DNA of 51,317 nucleotides from QHXQ01 sp036389375 (lineage in GTDB: Bacteria; Acidobacteriota; Blastocatellia; Pyrinomonadales; Pyrinomonadaceae): contig DASVQA010000003.1 of assembly GCA_036389375.1 (NCBI GenBank), positions 1 to 51,317 of the forward strand. Direction: 5' to 3'. The position numbers and the translations under genes are program-made. Within the stretch, counting starts at the first letter, position 1, and each line of letters opens with the position of its first letter. Of the stretch, positions 16,980 through 24,925 are shown piece after piece. Below the pieces are notes generated by a model. It did not search any database, was not told the DNA's origin, and saw only the letters and a list, made by a program, of their open reading frames with translations.

Positions 16980-17954
16980 TCACATCGGTTCGTCGGTCAT
17001 GGCCTTGCTGGACGGCGCGGGCGCGTTCGTGCTGGCGCCCAGTTTGCCGCGCGCGCCGAAGTTGTCGGCGATGTTACGGGCCTGCACGGTCTCGAAACGC
17101 AAAGTTAAATTCTTCTCGCCGTTCGTAAACTGACCTTCGGCGCGCAAGGGACTCTCGGTTGCGCCGGACAGACCGAACGAATCGAGGCGCGGCAGACTGA
17201 CCTGCCCGCCCTCGTCCACGTGCCCCGTCGCCGTATCCTGTAGCCGGCCCACGCGGTCGCCGCCCGTGCTGTGCGCGTCGAAGATGAAAGTGGCAAGCGT
17301 GCCCAGCCGCATGACACCTAAGCGCCCTTCGAGCCGTGCGCCGTTCTGGCGGCCGGCGAAGCCGCCGAAGACCGTCACGTCGCCCTCCGTGATCTCATAA
17401 GGCCGCAGCCGCGCGCGCCACGTCGCGTCGAGCGTGAGCGTAAGCGATTCATCCATGCTGACGGGCAGCGCGACGACGCGAAACGGCGCGGTCAGGGCCA
17501 TTGTCAAGATGGCATCCTTTGGCGGCGCATGCTCGTTGATGCTGAGTTGCCCGCGCCCCGTCTGTTTGATCTCGACGCCGTAGCCGCCCGAACGGCGTTG
17601 CCCAAGGAAAGCGGCCACGACCGCGTTGGCTTTGAAAAAAGCCGGCGGCTCGTCGGGCAGGCCTTGCACGAGTTCCCTGAGTGCCGCGTAAGTGTCGGCG
17701 TCGCGCGCGACAAGCACGAACGAATCGTGGACGGAACTGTAACCACCCGCCGCTAGCTCTTTGAATTCACTGTTTGTCGGCATAGGCATTTCTTCGGCGC
17801 GCGGCGTCGGCGTAGGTTTATCAGGCTTGGTCTGCTTCGGCTGCTGCGCGCTGCCGCCCCTGCCGCCGCCCTGCCCCTGCACGCCGCAACCGCCTGCGCT
17901 CCCCGCCGACAGCGCCAGCGCCAACACCAGCACGCTAAATTTCTGCTCGATCAT
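16980..17954 (-). CDS. Probable lipoprotein with PrcB-type domain
   Basis: The 324-residue product begins with a signal peptide ending in AGGC (Cys23), consistent with a lipoprotein although the -3 position is not the ideal Leu. A Gly/Gln/Pro-rich linker follows. Residues about 64-140 match the PrcB C-terminal type domain: SVHDSFVLVARDADTYAAL, FFKANAVVAAFLGQRRSGGYGVEI. PrcB was named as a partner of the PrtP protease complex in treponemes. The remaining C-terminal part is beta-rich. It lies just upstream of the M1 peptidase on the same strand (130 bases), so both may work in envelope proteolysis; that is inference. Confidence 0.75.
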   Translation of the reverse strand: MIEQKFSVLVLALALSAGSAGGCGVQGQGGGRGGSAQQPKQTKPDKPTPTPRAEEMPMPTNSEFKELAAGGYSSVHDSFVLVARDADTYAALRELVQGLPDEPPAFFKANAVVAAFLGQRRSGGYGVEIKQTGRGQLSINEHAPPKDAILTMALTAPFRVVALPVSMDESLTLTLDATWRARLRPYEITEGDVTVFGGFAGRQNGARLEGRLGVMRLGTLATFIFDAHSTGGDRVGRLQDTATGHVDEGGQVSLPRLDSFGLSGATESPLRAEGQFTNGEKNLTLRFETVQARNIADNFGARGKLGASTNAPAPSSKAMTDEPM

Positions 17955-18155
17955 TTGCCCGCCACCCCGCCCTTCCGGATTTCATTGTGCGTCAACGTGT
18001 AGGAGAGCATAACACGCTCCGTTAGAATCTGCGGCGCGGGCGAGTCTGACGACAGGTGGGCATAAGCCTGCGGCGCGCGGGCGTTTTAAGGATAGGCAAA
18101 AGTCGGCTGCGCCCGTTAAAATCGCGGCGGCCGGAAACAGGAGTGCAAGCGCGCG

Positions 18156-18347
18156 ATGACGACGACCACCACGACCCCGCAGGAGCACACGCCCCCCGTG
18201 TGTGAACGCTGCGACCGCGAGAGCCAGTACCTCATCAAACAACTCGCGGCGGACAACTCCGTACATTACGTCTGCTGGGACTGCCTGCGCCGCGAAGAGA
18301 AACGCATCAACGTTAGCAGCCGCTTCAAACGCGGTCGCCGGGGCTGA
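18156..18347 (+). CDS. Small zinc-ribbon-like protein
   Basis: The 63-residue product carries two Cys pairs, C16-x2-C19 (CERC) and C40-x2-C43 (CWDC), an arrangement that would bind one zinc. A Thr-rich N-terminus and a basic C-terminal tail (SRFKRGRRG) flank it. ATG 18156 follows AGGAG at 12 bases. No family is recognised; nucleic-acid or protein binding are both possible. Confidence 0.7.
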   Translation: MTTTTTTPQEHTPPVCERCDRESQYLIKQLAADNSVHYVCWDCLRREEKRINVSSRFKRGRRG

Positions 18348-18357
18348 CGCAGATCAT

Positions 18358-19266
18358 TTAAGTCGCCCGCCCGCGCGCCAACTCCGCGCTGCCCTCCGCC
18401 GCACCTGACTCTGGCGCACGCGCCGGAGCAGTTTTGCGCGCTTCGCTAATGCGGCCGTAAAGCTCAGGTCTGCGGTCAGCCAAACGGTCAATCTCATACG
18501 CGCCCGCCACGTTGACGATGCGATTGTTGTCCGCCGCCGAAAGATCAATTTCAACCGTGAATATCTCTTCGCGTTCGCCGCTGGCCTCGATGATAGTGTC
18601 GCCGTTATAGTCCACCACTTTGCTGCGCCCGATGAAGTTCCAGCCACGCTCCGTGCCCACGCGATTGACCGCCGCGTAATAGAGATGGTTCTCCTGCGCG
18701 CGCGTGTTGATGACAAATTCAGGCGTGCGCCACGCGCCCGGCGGCCAGTTCGTCGGCAGGATGATGAGTTGCGCGCCGAGCAGTTTCAGCACGCGCGCAG
18801 CTTCGGGAAAACTCGCGTCGTAGCAGATGTTCAGACCGACCCGGCCCTGCGGCAGTTCATAGATTTGAAACGGCCGGTCGCCCGGCGTGAGAAAACGATC
18901 AACGCCGAGAAAGGGCAGGTGCGCCTTGCGATAGCAGCCAACGGGGCCGTCGGGGCCGACGAGCAGCGCCGCGTTGTAGTAATGCTCACCGGCGCGCTCG
19001 ATAAAACCGACGACCGCATGAGCGCCCGTCTCACGGCAAACCTCGGTCAGGCTTTGCGCCGAAGGCCCGTCTGCCGTTTCAGCGAACGGCGCGGCCTCTG
19101 CGAGCGAGTCGAAGCAATAACCCGTGAGGGAACACTCCGGGAAGATGACAATCTCGGCGGCGCGCTCGGCCGCTGCCCTGAGTTGCGCGGCGATGCGTGT
19201 GCGGTTCGCCGCGACGTTGCCGAGCGCACAGTCCATCTGCACGCACGCGATTCTTGTCTTCGCCAT
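18358..19266 (-). CDS. Carbon-nitrogen hydrolase (nitrilase superfamily)
   Basis: The 302-residue product has the complete Glu-Lys-Cys triad of the nitrilase superfamily: E44 in FPECSLTGY, K114 in YRKAHLPF and C148 in NICYDASFPE. It is therefore an amidase or N-carbamoyl hydrolase type enzyme in the cytoplasm; the substrate cannot be told. The last 25 or so residues are Ala/Glu/Arg-rich and outside the fold. ATG 19266 follows GGGGAGGATAGG. Its stop is 10 bases from that of the convergent small zinc-ribbon gene. Confidence 0.9.
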   Translation of the reverse strand: MAKTRIACVQMDCALGNVAANRTRIAAQLRAAAERAAEIVIFPECSLTGYCFDSLAEAAPFAETADGPSAQSLTEVCRETGAHAVVGFIERAGEHYYNAALLVGPDGPVGCYRKAHLPFLGVDRFLTPGDRPFQIYELPQGRVGLNICYDASFPEAARVLKLLGAQLIILPTNWPPGAWRTPEFVINTRAQENHLYYAAVNRVGTERGWNFIGRSKVVDYNGDTIIEASGEREEIFTVEIDLSAADNNRIVNVAGAYEIDRLADRRPELYGRISEARKTAPARAPESGAAEGSAELARGRAT

Positions 19267-19404
19267 TAGCGTTTCCTATCCTCCCCTTGCGCCCGATACT
19301 CTAGCGCAGTTGCCGGGGCGCGGCTACAATGAGCGGCGCGCATGCTGCGATTGAGTTTGCCCGCGCCCAAATAACCGCACACGCGCGCCCAGTCCCGTAA
19401 CCTT

Positions 19405-20613
19405 ATGAACCAAACCGCCGAGAATAGTCTAGCGTCCCTGCTTACTAAAGTGCGCGAATTTATCGAAGCGGAAGTCTTGCCGCTTGAGCGCGAATTTTTA
19501 ACCCGCCCTTTCCGCGAATTGCTGCCCGCCTTGCAGGCGAAACGCGCGCAGGTCAAGGCGCTGGGTCTGTGGACGCCCCAACTGCCCAAGACCTACGGCG
19601 GTCTGGGTCTTAGGCTGACCGAGTTCGCGCGCGTGAGTGAAGAGTTGGGCCGCACGCCGCTCGGCCATTACCTCTTCAACTGCCAAGCGCCCGACGCCGG
19701 CAACATGGAAGTCCTGTTGGCGCACGCCACGCCCGCACAGCAGGAACTGTACCTGTGGCCGCTCGTGCGCGGCGAGGTGCGCAGTTGCTTCTCCATGACC
19801 GAGCCTGAGCATCCCGGCTCGAATCCGACGTGGCTCAGTACCAGCGCAATTAAAGAGGGCGCGGACTACGTCATCAACGGGCACAAGTGGTTCACCTCTT
19901 CGGCCGAGGGCGCGGCGTTCGCCATCGTCATGGCCGTCACCAACTCCGACGCCGCCAGCCCGCACAAAAGAGCCAGCCAGATCATCGTCCCGACTGACAC
20001 GGCCGGGTTCCACGTCGTCCGTAACATCAATGTGATGGGCGACGAGGGCAGCGATTACGCGAGTCACGCCGAAGTCAGATATGAGAACTGCCGCGTGCCG
20101 CAGCGCAATCTGCTGGGGGCGGCAGGTGAGGGCTTTCGTATCGCGCAGGAGCGGCTGGGGCCGGGCCGCATCCAACATTGCATGCGCTGGATCGGGGTCT
20201 GCGAACGAGCCTTCGACGAGATGTGCGCTTACGCTGCGCGCAGAGAGTTGTCGCCCGGCGTGCCGCTCGGCAGCCGCCAGAGCGTGCAGGCGTGGATCGC
20301 GGAGAGCCGCGCAGAGATTAGCGCCGCCCGCCTGCTCGTCATGCACACGGCGGCGCGGATCGAGTCGGAGGGGCCAGCCGCCGCTCGTGAAGACATCTCG
20401 CTCATCAAATTCTTCGTCGCCGGCATCATGCAGCAGGTGCTCGACCGCGCCATACAGGTGCATGGTGCGTTGGGCCTCACGGCCGACACGGTGCTGTCTT
20501 ACTGGTACAGGCACGAGCGCGCGGCGCGCATCTACGACGGGCCGGACGAGGTGCATAAATCGGTGGTCGCGCGCGGCGTGCTGCGCAAGTACGGCATTGA
20601 GATCGCCAGCTAA
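19405..20613 (+). CDS. Acyl-CoA dehydrogenase
   Basis: The 402-residue product is an FAD-dependent acyl-CoA dehydrogenase. It shows the N-terminal helical domain, the flavin-binding beta domain (SCFSMTEPEHPGSNP, then YVINGHKWFTS), and the C-terminal helical domain with QVHGALGLTADT and the ending IYDGPDEVHKSVVAR. The GPDEVHK form and the phosphotransferase gene 13 bases downstream are typical of ACAD10/ACAD11-type pairs, which in animals degrade 4-hydroxy fatty acids through a phosphorylated intermediate. No strong ribosome binding site precedes the ATG. Confidence 0.93.
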   Translation: MNQTAENSLASLLTKVREFIEAEVLPLEREFLTRPFRELLPALQAKRAQVKALGLWTPQLPKTYGGLGLRLTEFARVSEELGRTPLGHYLFNCQAPDAGNMEVLLAHATPAQQELYLWPLVRGEVRSCFSMTEPEHPGSNPTWLSTSAIKEGADYVINGHKWFTSSAEGAAFAIVMAVTNSDAASPHKRASQIIVPTDTAGFHVVRNINVMGDEGSDYASHAEVRYENCRVPQRNLLGAAGEGFRIAQERLGPGRIQHCMRWIGVCERAFDEMCAYAARRELSPGVPLGSRQSVQAWIAESRAEISAARLLVMHTAARIESEGPAAAREDISLIKFFVAGIMQQVLDRAIQVHGALGLTADTVLSYWYRHERAARIYDGPDEVHKSVVARGVLRKYGIEIAS

Positions 20614-20626
20614 AGAGTCGGCTGCT

Positions 20627-21712
20627 ATGGTGCAGGCAGATTTACTCGACAAACCGGGCCCCGTGCGTCAGGGCGAGCAGTTGGATGAGCCGAAACTGCG
20701 TGCGTACCTGCACGCGCAACTGCCTGACCTTGCGGGGCCGCTGACGTTAGCGCAATTCCCCGCCGGCTTCTCGAATCTGACTTACCTCGTGCGCGCAGGC
20801 GCGCGCGAGTTCGTGCTGCGCCGGCCACCATTCGGCGCACAGGTCAAAACCGCGCACGACATGGGGCGCGAATATCTCATCCTCTCGCGCCTCTATCCCG
20901 TCTATGCCAAAGTGCCGCGCCCCGTCCTGTACTGTGCGGACGAGACGATCCTCGGCGCACCCTTCTATCTGATGGAACGCGTGCGCGGCATCATCCTGCG
21001 CGCACACGCGCCCGCAGGCGTTGAACTGTCGCCGTCGGTCATGCGTCGCCTGTCCGAGTCATTCATCCAAAACCTCGTCGAGATTCACGCGGTCGATTTC
21101 GCGGGCGCGGGGCTGGGTGAACTCGGGCGCGCAGAAGGCTACGTCCAACGCCAGATCGCCGGCTGGACTAAAAGATATTACGCCGCGCGCACAGACGACG
21201 TGCCCGCCGTCGAACAACTCGCGCGCTGGTTGAGCGAACACACGCCGCCGGACTCGGGTCGCGCGCTGATTCACAACGACTACAAATACGACAACGTGGT
21301 CTGCGCGCCTGACGAACTGGCGCGCATCGTCGCCGTGCTCGATTGGGAGATGGCGACCATCGGCGACCCGCTGATGGATCTCGGCACAACGCTCGGCTAC
21401 TGGGTCGAACCCGACGACCCGGCCGAATGGCAACAGGTCGGCTTCGGTCTGACGGCGCGCGCGGGGAATCTGCGCCGCCACGACCTGATCGACTATTACG
21501 CACGCCGGAGCGGGCGCGACGTGCGCGCCGTTGTCTTCTACTTTGCCTACGGCCTCTTGAAGATCGCCGTCATCGTCCAACAGATTTACTACCGCTACCG
21601 GCAAGGGCACACGACGGATGCGCGCTTCGCTCAACTGGGTTTACTGGTGCGCGCCTGCGGCCAACTGGCGCAACGCGCGATAGAGAAAAACCGGGTGGAC
21701 GGATTAGGTTGA
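20627..21712 (+). CDS. Phosphotransferase family protein (APH fold, ACAD10/11-type partner)
   Basis: The 361-residue product has the aminoglycoside-phosphotransferase / choline-kinase fold. Visible are the glycine-rich GFSNLTYLV loop, the FVLRRPPFG lysine-equivalent region, the catalytic loop LIHNDYKYDNVV and the metal-binding VLDWEMATIGDPLMDLG. In mammalian ACAD10/11 this domain is fused to the acyl-CoA dehydrogenase and phosphorylates the hydroxyl of 4-hydroxyacyl-CoA; here it is a separate gene 13 bases downstream of the dehydrogenase, so the same two-step activity is a fair inference. It is unlikely to be an antibiotic-resistance gene. Confidence 0.9.
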   Translation: MVQADLLDKPGPVRQGEQLDEPKLRAYLHAQLPDLAGPLTLAQFPAGFSNLTYLVRAGAREFVLRRPPFGAQVKTAHDMGREYLILSRLYPVYAKVPRPVLYCADETILGAPFYLMERVRGIILRAHAPAGVELSPSVMRRLSESFIQNLVEIHAVDFAGAGLGELGRAEGYVQRQIAGWTKRYYAARTDDVPAVEQLARWLSEHTPPDSGRALIHNDYKYDNVVCAPDELARIVAVLDWEMATIGDPLMDLGTTLGYWVEPDDPAEWQQVGFGLTARAGNLRRHDLIDYYARRSGRDVRAVVFYFAYGLLKIAVIVQQIYYRYRQGHTTDARFAQLGLLVRACGQLAQRAIEKNRVDGLG

Positions 21713-21714
21713 GG

Positions 21715-21789
21715 TCACAGCCAGTTCAGCGCCCGCGCCGCCGCGTAGAGCATGCCGCCGACTATCACCCCAGCCGCGATCAACGCCAC
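21715..21789 (-). other. Possible 24-codon membrane microprotein or gene remnant
   Basis: A minus-strand frame ends at 21715 and reads as a single hydrophobic helix (LIAAGVIVGGMLYAAARAL). A GTG at 21789 preceded by AGAGAG could start a 24-residue peptide. The same frame is open further upstream without clear coding character. It may be a microprotein or the tail of a decayed gene. Confidence 0.2.
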
Positions 21790-21916
21790 ATCTCTCTGCA
21801 AGCACAGCGACCGCGGCCGCAGGTTAGCCCGCACAGTCAACCACGCGCTATGCGACGTTGGATACCGGCACTGGTTATCGTGGTTATCCCGAAAGACAAT
21901 AATTGTGTGCGCGTGC

Positions 21917-22354
21917 TCATGCAGGTTGAGACGCCGACACGGTTTCGCTGTTCGGGTTGTTGGACTGGCGGAGCTGGCCCCGTCGCAGGCTCCACAGTCC
22001 GCGCGCCGAGAGGATGACGGAGAAGGGCGCGGTCACGCCGAGCGCGATGAGCGTCCAGACCCAGAAGAAGATTCCGCTGGAGTTGGCGACTCTACCGCCG
22101 ACAAGTCCCGCTCCCCTCATGTGGGCAAGGGGCATAAGCGATCCAAGGAGCGACCCGAGGAGGATGATGACGTATCCCGACCGTCGTCCGGCGAGCACCA
22201 GCGTTCCGTACAGCAAAACGATCAGGATAAGCAACCCACTAATGTGCTTGAACCCGCCCGGCTCGAACCCTCGGACGATGTCATCTGACAGGTGAAACGT
22301 AAAGAAGAGGATCGAGAGCAGAGACGTGATGGTTAAAATAACGTTGTGTTTCAC
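21917..22354 (-). CDS. Four-helix membrane protein of unknown function
   Basis: The 145-residue product has four predicted membrane segments (about 5-24, 38-57, 62-82, 92-116) and a polar C-terminal tail. A conserved-looking FHLSDDIVRGF follows helix 1. The start is a GTG at 22354 behind an almost perfect ribosome binding site, AAGGAGGACAA. No family assigned. It is convergent to the phosphotransferase gene and lies just outside the tRNA-bounded island. Confidence 0.75.
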   Translation of the reverse strand: MKHNVILTITSLLSILFFTFHLSDDIVRGFEPGGFKHISGLLILIVLLYGTLVLAGRRSGYVIILLGSLLGSLMPLAHMRGAGLVGGRVANSSGIFFWVWTLIALGVTAPFSVILSARGLWSLRRGQLRQSNNPNSETVSASQPA

Positions 22355-22564
22355 TTGTCCTCCTTATGCGAGCGATTGAATGAAATGCACATGGCGCACT
22401 ACGCTTCGTCACTCCGCCCCGCACCGGACGTGTAGGAACGCTAGGTGTTGTTCTAGTACGATTAATTCTACGAAAAGGTTCAAGCGTGGAATTACACCAT
22501 CCACCGGCTTACGAAACATTCCGACAATATTGTTAGCAAGGCTGCTGGATCGTCTCTAATTAAC
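22355..22564. other. Non-coding stretch flanking the island
   Basis: No credible gene is seen in these 210 bases between the four-helix protein and the left repeat. A short palindrome (ACAATATTGT) occurs near 22530. The stretch is more AT-rich than the surrounding chromosome. Confidence 0.5.
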
Positions 22565-22582
22565 TTGGCACACTATAGGCAC

Positions 22583-22619
22583 ACAAAAACACTCAGGGGC
22601 TACCATGTGGTAGCCCCTG
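22583..22619 (-). terminator. Terminator of the displaced tRNA copy
   Basis: A perfect stem (CAGGGGCTACC with GGTAGCCCCTG, loop ATGT) is followed on the minus strand by a tail containing GTTTTTG. It occupies the same place relative to the tRNA fragment as the terminator at 25981-26013. Confidence 0.7.
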
Positions 22620-22637
22620 ACTTATTGAAATGATTGA

Positions 22638-22672
22638 TGGAGACGAGGGATCGATCCCTTTATCTCATGACG
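22638..22672 (-). pseudogene. tRNA-Ala 3' fragment (att-site remnant)
   Basis: About 35 bases correspond to the variable region, T arm and acceptor 3' strand of the intact tRNA-Ala at 26033-26105. The T-stem has lost two bases, the TTCGATC loop is changed to ATCGATC, and the acceptor has GTCTCCA in place of GGCTCCA. No 5' half is present, so it cannot be functional. Confidence 0.75.
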
Positions 22673-22814
22673 GCTATTCCTAGAGGTGAATCATGCGTAA
22701 GCAAAAAAAGTGGCTAAAGACGTGAAGCCAGAGAAGTCAAACGAACAACAAGCGTTAGACACGATAGCAGGTGAATAACGCGGCTGAAGGTGGGCAGCAG
22801 GTGAATGTCAACAA

Positions 22815-22930
22815 GAGAGACAGAGCGTAAGCGCCGCCGCCCGGTATCATCCGCCGCACCTTTAACCTCGCAGTAACTCAATTTTACGATGAGCGGCACG
22901 CTAACTCGCGGTCGGCTGCCGTTGTTAGTC
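22815..22930 (-). repeat. Degenerate attC-like site after the leftmost island gene
   Basis: Read on the minus strand, the site opens with GACTAACAACGGCAGCCGAC and closes with GGGCGGCGGCGCTTACGCTC, the positions where an attC would have its R''/L'' and L'/R' arms. The 3' arm resembles that of the well-formed site at 24926-25034 but the R' box is lost. It begins over the stop codon of the preceding gene. Confidence 0.4.
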
Positions 22931-23578
22931 AGTGCCCCCCTTAGCTGCATCTTTACGAGTGGCTTCTTGCAGCTTACGCAAGTCTATCGGTTCATTACTT
23001 ACCTTCAATGTCTCCATCGTATTTAGCAGTAGTTGCTGTGACGCATGCTCCTCAATCGTATCTGTCACAACTCCGCCGAGCATCATCACATAATCGCCTT
23101 TTACTGAAGTCAGAGATACCTGTTTCTTTACATTGCTATGGGCGCTTTCAGGAACAGTAATTTGCCACGCTAGAGCATCCTTACCGTTGCTCAGCTTTTG
23201 CCATGCAGACTCTACTTTCAGTTTCTCCTTGTAGGCACTTTCCATGAAATTTACTTCCCAATCTCGATGAGCTTCAAGGATGGCTCTGTCGTTCATCTTC
23301 GCCCGCTTCGCGTCTTCTATGAAGTCCTTCACGGGTGCAGTCAAGATTTGAAGAAACATTCCGTCGACACTGAACTGTACACGCTCAGTCGATGCCTGGC
23401 GTACATTCTTACCTTTGATTTCTAAGGTGTAGTAGTTATTCGGAGCGTTCCATACAAGCAGGAAGCCATCTTTAGTTTTGATGGCACCACTGCCGTAATC
23501 CGCTTGCGGTTTGGCCTGAGTAACTGTGAGCGCAAGAAGGACAACCAAGTAGGTCGAGGTAAGCTTCTTGTAATTCAT
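22925..23578 (-). CDS. Exported hypothetical protein (island gene)
   Basis: The 217-residue product has a signal peptide (about 1-22, ending TQAK) and a mixed alpha/beta body with many Lys and Asn residues; no family is recognised. A long helix around 105-140 (MNDRAILEAHRDWEVNFME) and a C-terminal helix (LLLNTMETLKVS) are visible. The ATG at 23578 has a strong AAAGGAGT; an upstream in-frame start at 23734 runs through repeat sequence and is rejected. Codon use has clearly more A/T in third positions than the chromosome around it, suggesting recent transfer. Confidence 0.75.
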   Translation of the reverse strand: MNYKKLTSTYLVVLLALTVTQAKPQADYGSGAIKTKDGFLLVWNAPNNYYTLEIKGKNVRQASTERVQFSVDGMFLQILTAPVKDFIEDAKRAKMNDRAILEAHRDWEVNFMESAYKEKLKVESAWQKLSNGKDALAWQITVPESAHSNVKKQVSLTSVKGDYVMMLGGVVTDTIEEHASQQLLLNTMETLKVSNEPIDLRKLQEATRKDAAKGGTD

Positions 23579-23610
23579 GTTCTGACTCCTTTTAAATACT
23601 TGAAGCTGGG

Positions 23611-23692
23611 TAATACCAGGCATCACCCGCGCCCCCGCGCAAGTTCCGTGAGAGGCGTGCTTCAGGGGCGTCGGGTGCATACCGTTGTTGGC
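23611..23692. repeat. Inverted repeat with the AACAACGGTATGCACCCGAC motif
   Basis: The left arm (CAGGCATCACCCGCGCCCC) and right arm (GGGGCGTCGGGTGCATACCG) are near reverse complements around a 28-base loop. On the minus strand the site opens with GCCAACAACGGTATGCACCC. It lies between the methyltransferase attC-like site and the leftmost gene, and may be a second, poorer attC type. Confidence 0.5.
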
Positions 23693-23729
23693 TCGCGCTC
23701 TCCCAGTTGAAAGCACCCCCTCCGCCTTC

Positions 23730-23828
23730 CGCATCCGACCCGAAGTAAGCCTCCGCCCGGATGCCGGTCAGTTCCTCCTTCGTCGGGTCGATACTGGGGC
23801 GGGACTTCTTCTTGCGACTTGTTAACCC
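23730..23828 (-). repeat. Degenerate attC-like site after the methyltransferase gene
   Basis: On the minus strand it opens with GGTTAACAAGTCGCAAG 17 bases after the stop codon and closes with GGGCGGAGGCTTACTTCGGG, which parallels GGGCGGCGGCTTAGCTCAGG of the well-formed site. The closing GTTRRRY box is degraded to GTCGGAT. Its length (about 99) is close to that of the good site (109). Confidence 0.5.
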
Positions 23829-23844
23829 GCCGTCTCGCCAAGAG

Positions 23845-24894
23845 CTAATCGGCTTTGATGGCTTCAATGATCGAAACTATCGATTTGGTCGGGACAACGC
23901 GATTAAGCCGGAAGCCGGAAGCTGCAAGCAATTCACGAAATTCCGTTTCCGTGCGCTCGACGCCGCCCGGCGAAACGAGCATTTCCAGATCCAGAATCTT
24001 GCCGAAGTGCGGCTCATTTCCTTCGGGAATCACCATGTCAAGAATCAAAATCTTGCTGTGATTGGGCATCGAAGCGCGAATGTTTTTCATAATCATGATG
24101 CTCTGCTCGTCATACCAATCGTGAATGATATGCTTGAGCATATAAACGTCGGCTGTGACCGGAATGCTTTCAAAGAAATCACCGCGCACAAGCTCGACTC
24201 TGTCGGCAACGCCTTCTTTTTCGAGCAGATCAGGCGCGCCTTCGAGAACATAAGGCACGTCAAACAACACGCCTTTCATTTGCGGATAGCGGTTCAAAAC
24301 CCCGGCGAGCAGATGCCCGTAGCCTCCGGCAACATCAGCCAGCACGCCGATACCGGAAAAATCATACGCCTCGATGATTGCTGGAATCGTCGTGCCGGAA
24401 AAGCTCTTCATGGCACGGTTGAAAATATCGCCGAGTTCGCGGTTGGTCTCGAAGAGATATGGAAAAGCGTCTTGCCCGTGAACGCGCTTCCAAGCCGGCT
24501 TGCTCGTCCGCACGCTATAAAGCATCTCCCCATAAACGCGCCAATGCGGCTCTTCCCCGATCCAAATTGCCGTATCACGCAGACTGTTCGGAGCGTCAGA
24601 GCGAAGCGTCTCCGAGACGGGCGTATTAGCAAAAACTTTCGGTTCAGTTTCCAGAAAAATACCGACCATCGCCAAGGTTCGCAAGACGCGGTAGAGCGAA
24701 CGCTCGTCGGTTTCGCTAGCGATGGCAAGTTCCGCCACAGGTTTCGGATTATCCGCCAGCAAATCGGCTATGCCTAATTTTGCCGCGACGTAAGCCGCCT
24801 GTGAGATAAAGCACGCGCCGAGCGTCTGCATCATTTGCGCTTCAGGCAGGAGTGGTTCTTTCTTTTTTGTTGTTGCGTTCTCTTGGGTTGTCAT
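23845..24894 (-). CDS. SAM-dependent O-methyltransferase (acetylserotonin/caffeate OMT-like family)
   Basis: The 349-residue product has an N-terminal dimerisation domain (about 18-100, with ISQAAYVAAKLGIADLLADN) and a C-terminal Rossmann methyltransferase domain. The SAM loop is ADVAGGYGHLLAGVL, followed by a DVPYVLEGAP acidic strand and the catalytic-region motif LKHIIHDWYDEQS, where the His of HDW is the usual base of plant-type O-methyltransferases. Such enzymes methylate hydroxyls of small aromatic or polyketide compounds; the substrate is unknown. ATG 24894 follows GGAGGG. It begins 31 bases after the end of the strong attC site, as a cassette gene would. Confidence 0.9.
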   Translation of the reverse strand: MTTQENATTKKKEPLLPEAQMMQTLGACFISQAAYVAAKLGIADLLADNPKPVAELAIASETDERSLYRVLRTLAMVGIFLETEPKVFANTPVSETLRSDAPNSLRDTAIWIGEEPHWRVYGEMLYSVRTSKPAWKRVHGQDAFPYLFETNRELGDIFNRAMKSFSGTTIPAIIEAYDFSGIGVLADVAGGYGHLLAGVLNRYPQMKGVLFDVPYVLEGAPDLLEKEGVADRVELVRGDFFESIPVTADVYMLKHIIHDWYDEQSIMIMKNIRASMPNHSKILILDMVIPEGNEPHFGKILDLEMLVSPGGVERTETEFRELLAASGFRLNRVVPTKSIVSIIEAIKAD

Positions 24895-24925
24895 AATTAT
24901 ATCCCTCCGTGGGCTTATCAAAGCG

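Larger units (their letters stand above)
22565..22672 (-). repeat. Left direct repeat (degenerate tRNA-Ala 3' end plus terminator)
   Basis: This matches 25962-26068 over its full length with scattered changes. Identical blocks include TTGGCAC, TATAGGCACACAAA, CTTATTGAAAT, ATTGATGGAG and CTCATGAC. The hairpin arms differ between the copies. Confidence 0.8.

Noticed and set aside
20627..21712. Antibiotic-resistance aminoglycoside phosphotransferase
   Set aside because: The fold is right, but the adjacent acyl-CoA dehydrogenase and ACAD10/11-like sequence make fatty-acid metabolism far more likely.
22714..22950. Small minus-strand frame at the left end of the island
   Set aside because: It runs through an attC-like repeat and has no ribosome binding site; product reads as translated repeat.
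23592..23867. Minus-strand frame between the methyltransferase and exported-protein genes
   Set aside because: It translates an attC-like site and the neighbouring inverted repeat; not a gene.
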